NCBI GenBank assembly: GCA_003105305.1
Contig: PQAQ01000137.1
Span: 1-6,656, forward strand
Reading direction: 5' to 3'
From: Candidatus Methylomirabilota bacterium
GTDB lineage: Bacteria > Methylomirabilota > Methylomirabilia > Methylomirabilales > Methylomirabilaceae
DNA length: 6,656 bases
The notes under the pieces are model-generated. The model made no database searches. It saw nothing but the letters and a program-made list of their open reading frames with translations, and was not told the origin of the DNA. The stretch's first letter is position 1, and every line of letters begins with the position of its first letter. Made by a program: the position numbers and the translations under genes. Below, piece after piece: positions 1-5,859 of the stretch.

Positions 1-3
1 CTG

Positions 4-231
4 TTGACGAAGGAGGAGGCCATTGCGGAGGTAACGCGATGGTTCGAACGGTATCAGATCGACCGGAACCAAATCTTTGTCAGGATGGGAGAACTGGTCG
101 TCCGTTATGGCGACCTGATTCCTCATCTCGAACGGGAGACCGATGAAGGGCGATTGCTCCTTCGGGCGATCTCCCGGGGCCGAGTCATTCGGCGGCAGCG
201 CGGATTTCCCGGCGGGATCGACAGGGTATGA
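4..231 (+). CDS. Small hypothetical protein, 75 aa (5' end may lie outside the window)
   Basis: I do not recognise this protein. It reads from a TTG start at 4 to TGA at 229-231. The N-terminus (MTKEEA) is typical of a genuine start, but the frame stays open to the left edge, so an upstream start cannot be excluded. The sequence is charged and mostly helical-looking in residues 1-50, with an Arg-rich tail (RGRVIRRQRG, about residues 58-67). No Cys, signal peptide or membrane segment is visible. The purine-rich AAGGAGGAGG at 10-19 resembles a ribosome binding site, but no normal in-frame start follows it, so it probably just encodes Lys-Glu-Glu-Ala. The stop lies 16 bp before the DUF971 start, so the two are probably co-transcribed. 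Coding status rests on the clean frame, base composition like its neighbours, and the spacing. Confidence 0.55.
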   Translation: MTKEEAIAEVTRWFERYQIDRNQIFVRMGELVVRYGDLIPHLERETDEGRLLLRAISRGRVIRRQRGFPGGIDRV

Positions 232-247
232 CACCAGGAGACGAGGC

Positions 248-610
248 ATGATGGCGATACCATCATCGGATCCGATCGAGGTGATCGTTGACCGGCAGGA
301 GCGGGTCCTGATCATTACGTGGCGTGACAATCATCGTAGCGTCTATCCGTTCGACAACCTTCGACGCGATTGTCCGTGCGCCACCTGTAACGATGCCAGG
401 GACCGGCGACCGCACACCCGAGAGCTCCTGGTGCTCAGCGGTCCGGTCGTGAAGCCGGGTGAGGTGCAGATTACCAGCTATCGCCCGGTGGGATGGTATG
501 CGTTGAACTTTACCTGGAGCGACGGACACGATACCGGCATCTACACCTATGAATCGCTGCGGGCCGCCTGTCCCTGCGAGCAATGCGTCGGCGCCGCCCC
601 GGCGCCGTGA
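248..610 (+). CDS. DUF971 / gamma-butyrobetaine hydroxylase-like N-terminal domain protein
   Basis: A 120-aa stand-alone DUF971 (GBBH-like_N) protein. In eukaryotic gamma-butyrobetaine hydroxylase this fold binds a structural zinc with three Cys in CxCxxC spacing plus a His. Here the same set is visible: C42, C44 and C47 (DCPCATC) and H94 in the family-like stretch FTWSDGHDTGIY. There is no downstream 2-oxoglutarate oxygenase domain, so this is the domain alone and not a hydroxylase. Bacterial members often occur alone or linked to Mrp/ApbC-type Fe-S proteins; their exact role is unsettled. A second CxCxxC (C108, C110, C113) sits near the C-terminus and could bind metal or an Fe-S cluster; that is inference. 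I chose ATG 248 because AGGAG at 236-240 lies 7 nt upstream and the family-like sequence begins just after it. The frame is open further upstream to 143, but that stretch overlaps the previous gene and does not look like protein. ATG 251 is a possible alternative start. Confidence 0.88.
   Translation: MMAIPSSDPIEVIVDRQERVLIITWRDNHRSVYPFDNLRRDCPCATCNDARDRRPHTRELLVLSGPVVKPGEVQITSYRPVGWYALNFTWSDGHDTGIYTYESLRAACPCEQCVGAAPAP
589..607 (+). promoter_or_regulatory. GC-only hairpin at the DUF971/MDR junction
   Basis: CGGCGCCG (589-596) and CGGCGCCG (600-607) are each self-complementary and can pair with each other, giving an 8-bp all-G/C stem with a CCC loop. The hairpin ends directly before the DUF971 stop (608-610) and 7 nt before the next ATG (615). 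It occupies the place where a ribosome binding site for that gene should be, and no separate Shine-Dalgarno sequence is visible. This suggests the downstream gene depends on ribosomes finishing DUF971. No T-run follows, so it is not a rho-independent terminator. The sequence also encodes the GAAPAP tail, so GC-rich codon use alone could have produced it. Confidence 0.45.
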
Positions 611-614
611 CGGT

Positions 615-1655
615 ATGAAAGCGGTTCAACTGCTGAGACACGGGATCGTCGAGAGTGTCGAAATGCCGGTCCCGACCATCGGACCGGGAGAGCTGCTCCT
701 GGCGATGCGGGCATGCGGCCTGTGCGGATCCGACCTGGCGAAGATCTTCAGTAAGACACCGCTGGAACCGCCCGTCCCGCTTGGCCACGAGTTGGTGGGG
801 GTGGTGCAGGCGGTGGGCGAGGGAGTACGGCGATTTGCTCCCGGTGATCGTCTGACCGTTGCGCACCACGTCCCGTGCGGCCGGTGCCGTTACTGTCGCC
901 ACGGCAACGACTCGATGTGTCCGCAGTTCAAGGCAACCAATATCGATCCGGGTGGCTTTGCTGAGTTCGTCCGGATTCCGGCCTTGCAGACGGCGCAGGC
1001 GGCCTTCACGCTTCCCGAAACGGCGACCGACGACGTCGGCATCTTCATGGAGCCGTTAGCCTGCGCCTTGCGGGCGGTCAAGCGGTCCAATGTTCTGTCC
1101 GGCGATCGGATTGTGGTGGTCGGCGCCGGGTGCATGGGGTTGCTGGTCGCGCAGGCTGTCGCGGTGGCCGGCGCCACGCCGCTCTGTGTGGATATTCGTC
1201 AGGAGCGCCTTGAGTTGGCTCGAACGCTCGGAATCGAGGCGACCCTGAATGTGGCCGGACCGGATCCGAGCGCGGCGCTTCGCCAGGCTGTCGAAGACGA
1301 CGGGATCGATGGAGCGATTCTGACGGCGGTCAGCCCATCGATGGTGGAGGCGACGCTCGGCGTTCTGCGGGCGGGCGGGTCGATCAACCTGTTTGCCGAC
1401 GCGGGTGATGCCGGACGGATGCCAATCGATCTGAGTCTTTTTTATCGACGGGAGCTGTCGCTGACAGCCACCTACTCAGCGACTCCGGTGGAGCTGCGAG
1501 AGGCGCTTCAGCTTCTGATCTCCGGACAGATCCGGACCGCCCCCCTGATCAGCCATCGCATGGACCTGAGTCAATTCGCTGACGGTGCGCGCCTGCAGCG
1601 AGAAGGGCAGGCCACGAAGGTCGTTGTTTACGTCAAGGGCGGAGGCGCCGCATGA
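615..1655 (+). CDS. Zinc-dependent medium-chain alcohol/polyol dehydrogenase
   Basis: A 346-aa MDR-superfamily NAD(P)-dependent dehydrogenase of the threonine/sorbitol dehydrogenase type; about 350 aa is the usual length. The N-terminal GroES-like domain carries a complete catalytic-zinc set: C37 (in CGLCGSD), H58-E59 (GHE) and E146 (MEPLAC). The structural zinc lobe has C88, C91, C94 and C102 in normal spacing. The Rossmann domain has G170-x-G172-xx-G175 (VVGAGCMG). The acidic D193 at the end of beta-2 favours NAD over NADP by the usual rule. It should oxidise a secondary alcohol or polyol, possibly phosphorylated, to a ketone, or do the reverse, in the cytoplasm; the substrate cannot be assigned. 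I chose ATG 615, 4 bp after the DUF971 stop, because the family sequence (MKAVQLL) starts there. No Shine-Dalgarno is visible, so translational coupling is likely. Its stop overlaps the start of the second MDR. Confidence 0.93.
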   Translation: MKAVQLLRHGIVESVEMPVPTIGPGELLLAMRACGLCGSDLAKIFSKTPLEPPVPLGHELVGVVQAVGEGVRRFAPGDRLTVAHHVPCGRCRYCRHGNDSMCPQFKATNIDPGGFAEFVRIPALQTAQAAFTLPETATDDVGIFMEPLACALRAVKRSNVLSGDRIVVVGAGCMGLLVAQAVAVAGATPLCVDIRQERLELARTLGIEATLNVAGPDPSAALRQAVEDDGIDGAILTAVSPSMVEATLGVLRAGGSINLFADAGDAGRMPIDLSLFYRRELSLTATYSATPVELREALQLLISGQIRTAPLISHRMDLSQFADGARLQREGQATKVVVYVKGGGAA

Positions 1656-2737
1656 TCCATGTGGACACCCTGAACCGGACCATGGTGGCGGCGGTGCTTC
1701 ACGGTCCCGGGGATGTGCGGTTGGAGGAGGTGCCGATCCCTCAGATCGGCCCGCGGGATCTGCTGGCCACAGTCGAGGCCGCCTCGATCGATTTTACCGA
1801 CCGGAAGGTGTATCTGCGGGGGTCGCACCCGATGATCCACATCCCCGGACTATTCGGACACGAGTGGGCGGGGGTCGTGGTCGCGCGGGGGGAGCAGGCG
1901 AATGGCCGATGGCAACCGGGAATGCGGGTGGCGGCGGCTAACTCGGCGCCCTGTGCCGATCCTGATCCGGCGGCTCGCTGTCGCGCCTGCCGGCGTGATC
2001 GTCAGGGGATGTGCGAGCGACTGTTGTACAACAACGGCGCCTTTGCGCCCTACATTCGTATCCCCGAGCGGATCGCGGAGGTTAACGTGTACGAGTTACC
2101 CGCGGAGGTTCCCTTTGAGGAGGCGGCCCTGGCTGAGCCGCTCGCCTGTGTCATGCACGCGGTTCGACGCGTACCGATATCCGACGAGGATCGCGTTGTC
2201 GTGGTGGGGGCCGGACCGATCGGCCTGATGTTCATTGCCGTTCTGCGCCACCGCTATGGGCGCTCGATCCGTCTTTTCAGTGTGGACCATCATAACGATC
2301 GTCTCGACCTCGCAAAGAGCTTCGGCGCGGACGCTGCATACAATAGTACCGAGGGGCTCGGGAAGGCACGCGCGCGGGCGGCGTGGGGCGTCGAAGGCGC
2401 CGATGTCGTGATCGAGGCGGTGGGGAGTGTACAGGCCCATCAGGAGGCGTTGGATCTGGTCGATCGTGGCGGGATGCTGGTGCCGTTCGGAGGGGTGGCC
2501 ACGGGTACGGTGCTGCCCCTCGATCTGCATCGATTGCATTACGAGGAGATCCGGATCGTTCCGATCTACCACCATACGCCGGTCGATTTCGCCGGCGCCG
2601 TCCAGGCGATTATTCGTCGCGAGATTCCGGTGGGCCGTCTCATCACAGCCCGCCTCCCCCTCAAGGAGCTGCCGAGGGCGCTCGAGATGGTGCAGGCGCG
2701 AACCACGCTTCGGACGATCCTGTGTCCGTGGAGTTGA
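1652..2737 (+). CDS. Zinc-type medium-chain dehydrogenase with altered metal-site residues
   Basis: A 361-aa MDR-family dehydrogenase translated from ATG 1652, overlapping the previous stop by 4 bp (ATGA). GGAGG at 1641-1645, 6 nt upstream, supports this start over the internal Met at 1682. The catalytic-site signature is H70-E71 (FGHEWAG) and E162 (AEPLAC). At the position where relatives have Cys (typically CGTD) this protein reads IDFTD, so the first catalytic-zinc ligand is D47. The structural-zinc lobe has C101, C110, C113 and C121. The first interval is eight residues instead of the usual two, an insertion of about six (ADPDPAAR). The Rossmann motif is G186-x-G188-xx-G191 with D212 after beta-2, which suggests NAD. 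Substrate is unknown. Being next to an intact MDR, it may act on the same or a neighbouring metabolite. It could still bind zinc through Asp, or use no catalytic zinc, as quinone-oxidoreductase-type MDRs do. Confidence 0.9.
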   Translation: MIHVDTLNRTMVAAVLHGPGDVRLEEVPIPQIGPRDLLATVEAASIDFTDRKVYLRGSHPMIHIPGLFGHEWAGVVVARGEQANGRWQPGMRVAAANSAPCADPDPAARCRACRRDRQGMCERLLYNNGAFAPYIRIPERIAEVNVYELPAEVPFEEAALAEPLACVMHAVRRVPISDEDRVVVVGAGPIGLMFIAVLRHRYGRSIRLFSVDHHNDRLDLAKSFGADAAYNSTEGLGKARARAAWGVEGADVVIEAVGSVQAHQEALDLVDRGGMLVPFGGVATGTVLPLDLHRLHYEEIRIVPIYHHTPVDFAGAVQAIIRREIPVGRLITARLPLKELPRALEMVQARTTLRTILCPWS

Positions 2738-2773
2738 GGCGGTATCCCAGAGAGTCATATGCCCAAGAAAATG

Positions 2774-2800
2774 TTGACACGACCGGCCGACCGCGATAAG
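2774..2800 (+). promoter_or_regulatory. Weak candidate sigma70-type promoter
   Basis: A perfect TTGACA at 2774-2779 is followed after 15 bp by GATAAG at 2795-2800, which matches TATAAT at 4 of 6 positions. The spacer is shorter than the ideal 17 bp. It lies 37 bp after the second MDR stop and would give a leader of about 260 nt to the start at 3068. It is the only decent -35 I noticed in the stretch, but chance occurrence is possible. Confidence 0.25.
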
Positions 2801-2956
2801 GATGGTGCGGGTGTGGGCGGTGATCGCGCTGCGGCGTCCGTGGAGAGCGGCTGCTCAGGAGTGATGGTGCTGCAAGTGGGAAATGGAACCGGACGGGCGG
2901 CGAGAGTGCCGGCGGTGTCGTTGCCGGGCGTTGTGCGCGAGCGCGGGTCGATTGTG

Positions 2957-2984
2957 TCGGCTCGCGCGAGTCGACGCGAGCCGA
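2957..2984. repeat. Perfect 10-bp inverted repeat (hairpin or operator)
   Basis: TCGGCTCGCG at 2957-2966 is the exact reverse complement of CGCGAGCCGA at 2975-2984, with an 8-nt loop (CGAGTCGA). A G-T wobble could add one more pair. The following bases (TTCGTGGTGG) contain no T-run, so this is not a standard terminator. GCGCGAG at 2935-2941 can alternatively pair with CTCGCGC at 2961-2967, which would exclude the main hairpin. The repeat ends 83 bp before the start at 3068. Confidence 0.6.
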
Positions 2985-3067
2985 TTCGTGGTGGAACAGA
3001 CACGGCTTCACCGAAAATGCGCTTTCACCATTATCGGAGCGTGCAGTGGATCCTCACAGGTGGACCA

Positions 3068-3463
3068 ATGGCAGAGGCGTATGCCCCCGTCGTCGTCCAT
3101 GACGACTGCCAGGGCTGCCTCGTCTGCGCCCGCACGACCGAGTGGTTTATGGAGTTTGCGCGATTGGCCTGTGGTCTGATCGGGATCAACCTTCGCGATT
3201 GCCTTCACTGGGGCCATCTGTTCGACAACCCAAAGCCGTTGATTGTTCCCGCCTCCAACCTGCTTCGTTGCAACAGAAATGCCCTTGCGACGCTGCGCGC
3301 GAACTACTTTCGCCTCAGCGAGTGCGCCCGTCCTCTCTTGCAGGATCACTGGTCGGCAGATCGGGACCTTTCACAAGGCGAGCGGTTTGAGGACCGTATG
3401 GCCATCGTCAACAGGATGGTCGAACTGTGGGAGGACGGACAGTATATCGGCTGGCCGAGTTAG
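3068..3463 (+). CDS. Cys-rich hypothetical protein, 131 aa
   Basis: I do not recognise this protein. It has seven Cys: C14, C17 and C20 in a CxxCxxC cluster (DDCQGCLVCA), then C35, C45, C68 and C86. The cluster recalls ferredoxin or zinc-ribbon ligands, but there is no ferredoxin-type fourth Cys followed by Pro, and no repeat of the motif. The rest is rich in Trp, His, Arg and Leu and looks like a small soluble globular protein; no signal peptide or clear membrane segment is visible. I chose ATG 3068 because AGGTGG at 3058-3063 lies 4 nt upstream and the sequence changes there from low-complexity to protein-like. ATG 3017 is an alternative without a ribosome binding site, and the frame is open back to 2759. 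Wobble positions are GC-rich, like the neighbours. The TAG stop lies 13 bp from the mrcA stop on the other strand. Metal, Fe-S or thiol chemistry is possible but unproven. Confidence 0.6.
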   Translation: MAEAYAPVVVHDDCQGCLVCARTTEWFMEFARLACGLIGINLRDCLHWGHLFDNPKPLIVPASNLLRCNRNALATLRANYFRLSECARPLLQDHWSADRDLSQGERFEDRMAIVNRMVELWEDGQYIGWPS

Positions 3464-3476
3464 ACAGCCGTCCGTC
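3434..3476. terminator. Interrupted hairpin between convergent genes
   Basis: GACGGA (3434-3439) pairs with TCCGTC (3471-3476), and CGGCT (3448-3452) pairs with AGCCG (3466-3470). Together these form an 11-bp stem interrupted by an 8-nt bulge on the left side, with a 13-nt loop. It spans the stop codon of the Cys-rich gene and the 13-bp gap to mrcA, so it could help end or protect both transcripts. Neither strand has a T-run right after the stem, so it is not a classical rho-independent terminator. Confidence 0.25.
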
Positions 3477-5696
3477 TCACTTGGGAAAAAACTCCCGAAT
3501 GGCATCTTTATCGTTGGGGGTGGTGGGGCGCCCTGAGAGGTAGTTGACCATAACCGGCGCCACATTCTCCGGAACGGGGAACTCCTCCGGCGGACTATCC
3601 TGGATGGCGCGCTGCATAAAGCGGACCCAGATCGGAACGGCGAGGGTTGCGCTCGACTCGTGTGGTCCGAGCGATCGCTTGGTATCATAGCCCAACCAGA
3701 CCCCCGCAACAAGCTCTGGCGTGTATCCGATGAACCAGGCATCGGTGGCGGCCTGGGTGGTTCCCGTTTTTCCCGCCACGGGTCTGTCAAGCGCGCGCGC
3801 GCGCGATCCGGTTCCACGCTCGATGACGCCTTTCAACACATTGGTTAAGACAAACGCGGTCGACTCCCTCATGACCCGCTGTCCGGCCGGGATATGCTCT
3901 TCCAGCAGCGCCTCCTTGTTATCCACCACCTTCCTGATGCTATACGGTAAAAATCGGATCCCGGAATTTGCAAACACACCATAGGCTGAGACCATCTCAG
4001 ATAGCGTGACCTCTGAGACGCCGAGGGCAAGCGCGTATTCGCGCCGCAGCGCACTCTCGATCCCCAAGGTGCGCGCCAACTCAATGACCGGATCGACTCC
4101 GATCCGTTCGATGAGCTTCACCGCGACGACGTTGATGGAGTGTTCGAGCCCGTATCGTAATGTCGTCGGGCCGCGGAACTTCCGATCGTAGTTGTCCGGG
4201 CTCCACTCGGTTCGTTTGCCGTTCACGAGGATCGGGTAGCTTACGGGCGCGTCATTGATGATCGTAGACGGGGTGAAGCCTTGATCGAATGCCGCCGCAT
4301 AGACAAACGGCTTAAAGGCTGAGCCGGGTTGTCGCTTAGCCTGGAGTGCGCGATTAAATTTCGATCGCTCGAAGTCGTAGCCGCCTATCATCGCCCTGAT
4401 GCCGCCGTCCCTCGGATCGATAGCCAGGAATGCGCCCTCAATCTCCGGGTCCTGCTCGAGGTTGAGATCAAGTGTTCTGGTTCGCTTGTAGACCCCTAAG
4501 ACCCGGACCTTCACTGCCATTCCGGTCTGGAGCTGTTGGTGTGGTTTTGTGGGGTCAACCCACGGCACCTTATCCAGCGCAATGTCGCCCTGATACCCGC
4601 CGACCTGAACCGTGATCGACTTTGGCCGCACCGTTGTCACGGTTGCGTTCAGGATCTCGCCAGCCTTCGGGATCAGGTATGAAAGGGAAGAGGTGCCGCC
4701 AATCGTCGCGGGTGAGGAGTGGGCGCGAGGCGCGCGAAAGCCTCGAACCTTGTCGATTTCCCGGAGTCCGTCGAACAGGGCCGTCTCCGCTGCGCGTTGT
4801 GCGGCAACGCTCAACGTAGTGTAGACCTTCAGGCCGCCGTGGTAGACGGCGTATGTGCCGTACTTCTCCTCCAGTTGCTGCCGGATATATTCGACGAAGT
4901 AAGGGCCAAGATTTCGAGTTTTCTCGAACAGGAACTCATCGAACGTGGCGGCCGATGCGGCAGTCGCCTGCTGTTTGGTGATAAACCCCTGGTCGACCAT
5001 CCTGGCCAGCACAAGATTCCGGCGGCCGATCGCCCGCTCCTTATCGGTGATGGGCGAATAGTAATTAGGCGCCCGCGGCAGCCCGGCGAGAGTCGCGGCC
5101 TCGGCGAGATTGAGCTGATCGACCGGCTTCTTGAAGTAGGCATGGGCGGCCGATTCCACCCCATAGGCGCCATGGCCGAAGTAGACCTGATTGAGGTAGA
5201 GTTCCAGAATCTTCTCTTTGGTGTACCGTTTCTCGATTTCGAGCGCCAGAAGCGCCTCCTTGATCTTTCTGGACAGATGTTTTTCCGGGGTCAGCAGCAA
5301 AAGCTTCGCCAACTGTTGCGTAATGGAGCTCCCCCCTTCGGCGGGTCGCAGTGCTCGAAGATTGACCAGCATCGCTCGGGCAATACCCCGGAAATTGATC
5401 CCGTGATGTTGATAGAACTGGGCGTCCTCGACCGCGATGACCCCATTGATTAGATGACGAGGGATCTTGTCCAGCGGGACCCAGAACCGTTTCTGCTCAA
5501 AGAGGGTGGCGAACGGTTCATCGTGATCGGAATAGAGCGTGGTGACAAGACCGGGCTGATACTCCTGGAGCGCGTCCAGTGTCGGGAGGTCCCGGAGGTA
5601 GGTGACCATCAGACCCCCGAGGACGCCAGAGAAGATGGCCGCCAACAGCGAGATGGACCAGATGACAGCAACGCGGACTCGGGATCGTTGCCCCAT
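3477..5696 (-). CDS. mrcA: Penicillin-binding protein 1A, bifunctional transglycosylase/transpeptidase
   Basis: A 739-aa class A PBP that polymerises lipid II into glycan strands and cross-links the peptides at the outer face of the inner membrane. A short basic N-terminus precedes one membrane anchor (about residues 8-32). The GT51 domain follows (about 55-230): catalytic E90 in EDAQFYQHHG, GGSSITQQLAK at 121-131, and the second catalytic Glu, E147, in RKIKE; the 57-residue spacing matches known GT51 enzymes. An OB-like insert lies at about 325-415 and is typical of PBP1A. The transpeptidase domain (about 420-690) has nucleophile S459 in SAFK (K462), S520-I-N522, and K643-TG-T. All catalytic motifs are intact. 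The start is supported by AGGGG (5706-5710 on the opposite strand) 9 nt upstream. A run of alternating GC lies 5' of the KTG codons in the reading direction. mrcA is used in the PBP1A sense (also called ponA). It is divergent from tyrS and convergent with the Cys-rich gene. Confidence 0.96.
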   Translation of the reverse strand: MGQRSRVRVAVIWSISLLAAIFSGVLGGLMVTYLRDLPTLDALQEYQPGLVTTLYSDHDEPFATLFEQKRFWVPLDKIPRHLINGVIAVEDAQFYQHHGINFRGIARAMLVNLRALRPAEGGSSITQQLAKLLLLTPEKHLSRKIKEALLALEIEKRYTKEKILELYLNQVYFGHGAYGVESAAHAYFKKPVDQLNLAEAATLAGLPRAPNYYSPITDKERAIGRRNLVLARMVDQGFITKQQATAASAATFDEFLFEKTRNLGPYFVEYIRQQLEEKYGTYAVYHGGLKVYTTLSVAAQRAAETALFDGLREIDKVRGFRAPRAHSSPATIGGTSSLSYLIPKAGEILNATVTTVRPKSITVQVGGYQGDIALDKVPWVDPTKPHQQLQTGMAVKVRVLGVYKRTRTLDLNLEQDPEIEGAFLAIDPRDGGIRAMIGGYDFERSKFNRALQAKRQPGSAFKPFVYAAAFDQGFTPSTIINDAPVSYPILVNGKRTEWSPDNYDRKFRGPTTLRYGLEHSINVVAVKLIERIGVDPVIELARTLGIESALRREYALALGVSEVTLSEMVSAYGVFANSGIRFLPYSIRKVVDNKEALLEEHIPAGQRVMRESTAFVLTNVLKGVIERGTGSRARALDRPVAGKTGTTQAATDAWFIGYTPELVAGVWLGYDTKRSLGPHESSATLAVPIWVRFMQRAIQDSPPEEFPVPENVAPVMVNYLSGRPTTPNDKDAIREFFPK
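3791..3805. repeat. (GC)7 dinucleotide tract inside mrcA
   Basis: Fifteen bases of strict GC alternation (seven GC units plus G) lie in the coding sequence for the SRARAL stretch (about residues 631-636), just before the KTG box at 643-645. A change of one or two dinucleotide units would shift the frame and remove the KTG motif. Alternating GC can also adopt Z-DNA. In a GC-rich gene encoding Arg-Ala-Arg-Ala it may simply reflect codon use. Confidence 0.6.
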
Positions 5697-5749
5697 CGAT
5701 TATTTCCCCTGGCCTTGACTCGGACGGCTGTGCAGCGCACCGCTTGGTA

Positions 5750-5777
5750 TTGCGACCATAATAAACACCACTATAAC
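5750..5777 (+). promoter_or_regulatory. Candidate tyrS promoter
   Basis: TTGCGA (5750-5755, 4 of 6 matches to TTGACA) and TATAAC (5772-5777, 5 of 6 matches to TATAAT) are separated by 16 bp. The predicted start near 5784 falls inside the dyad at 5779-5794. The leader to the tyrS ATG would be about 138 nt, which is long for such a gene, so the nearer candidate at 5860-5888 should also be considered. Confidence 0.45.
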
Positions 5778-5798
5778 AGAGGGTTTGAACCCTCACAA
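5770..5798 (-). promoter_or_regulatory. Candidate mrcA promoter
   Basis: Read on the minus strand, TTGTGA (5798-5793) and TATAGT (5775-5770) are separated by exactly 17 bp and match the sigma70 consensus at 4 and 5 of 6 positions. The start would be near 5763, giving a leader of about 67 nt. Its -10 shares bases with the oppositely directed TATAAC element, and the dyad lies almost wholly within its spacer. Confidence 0.5.
5779..5794. promoter_or_regulatory. 7-2-7 dyad, candidate operator
   Basis: GAGGGTT (5779-5785) and AACCCTC (5788-5794) are perfect inverted copies separated by TG. A site of this size can bind a dimeric regulator. It covers the predicted transcription start of the tyrS-directed promoter and the -35/-10 spacer of the mrcA-directed promoter, so one bound protein could block both. 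No regulator gene is present in the window. Confidence 0.45.
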
Positions 5799-5859
5799 GT
5801 CGCGGTCGCTCTCGCCGGCCTGTCAATATCGATAGGATACGAGATAGACGGCTTTAGAG

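Larger units (their letters stand above)
2738..3067 (+). other. 330-bp region without a convincing gene
   Basis: Between the second MDR and the Cys-rich gene I see no credible protein. The frame of the downstream gene is open back to ATG 2759, but the implied 103-residue extension is low-complexity, rich in Gly, Arg, Ala and Ser, and unlike a folded domain. Frames on the other strand are Pro/Arg/Ser-rich shadows. There is no T-run terminator after the MDR stop. What the region does hold is a TTGACA hexamer at 2774-2779, a perfect 10-bp inverted repeat at 2957-2984, and several CGCGAG/CTCGCG words around 2935-2980. It may be a long leader, an uncharacterised RNA, or the remains of a gene. Confidence 0.5.

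Noticed and set aside
143..247. Upstream extension of the DUF971 frame
   Set aside because: It overlaps the preceding gene in another frame, and the family sequence with a good AGGAG begins at 248.
2096..2758. 220-codon open frame on the minus strand opposite the second MDR
   Set aside because: It is antisense to a well-supported dehydrogenase and has no recognisable motif or plausible ribosome binding site.
2759..3067. N-terminal extension of the Cys-rich gene back to ATG 2759
   Set aside because: The added residues are low-complexity Gly/Arg/Ala/Ser sequence with only a weak ribosome binding site, whereas ATG 3068 has AGGTGG upstream and begins protein-like sequence.
3480..3499. GGGA-A-run-TCCC at the 3' end of mrcA as an intrinsic terminator
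   Set aside because: The stem is only 4-5 bp, lies inside the coding sequence, and the A/T run is in the loop and not after the stem.
4719..5453. Long open frame (244 codons) on the plus strand opposite mrcA
   Set aside because: It lies wholly antisense to a clear PBP1A with intact motifs, its protein shows no domain features, and such shadows are common in GC-rich genes.
5779..5795. GGGTTTGAACCC resembles a tRNA T-arm, on either strand
   Set aside because: The pairing gives 5 bp with a 6-nt loop rather than 5+7+5, and no acceptor stem, anticodon arm or D-arm can be found at the right distances.
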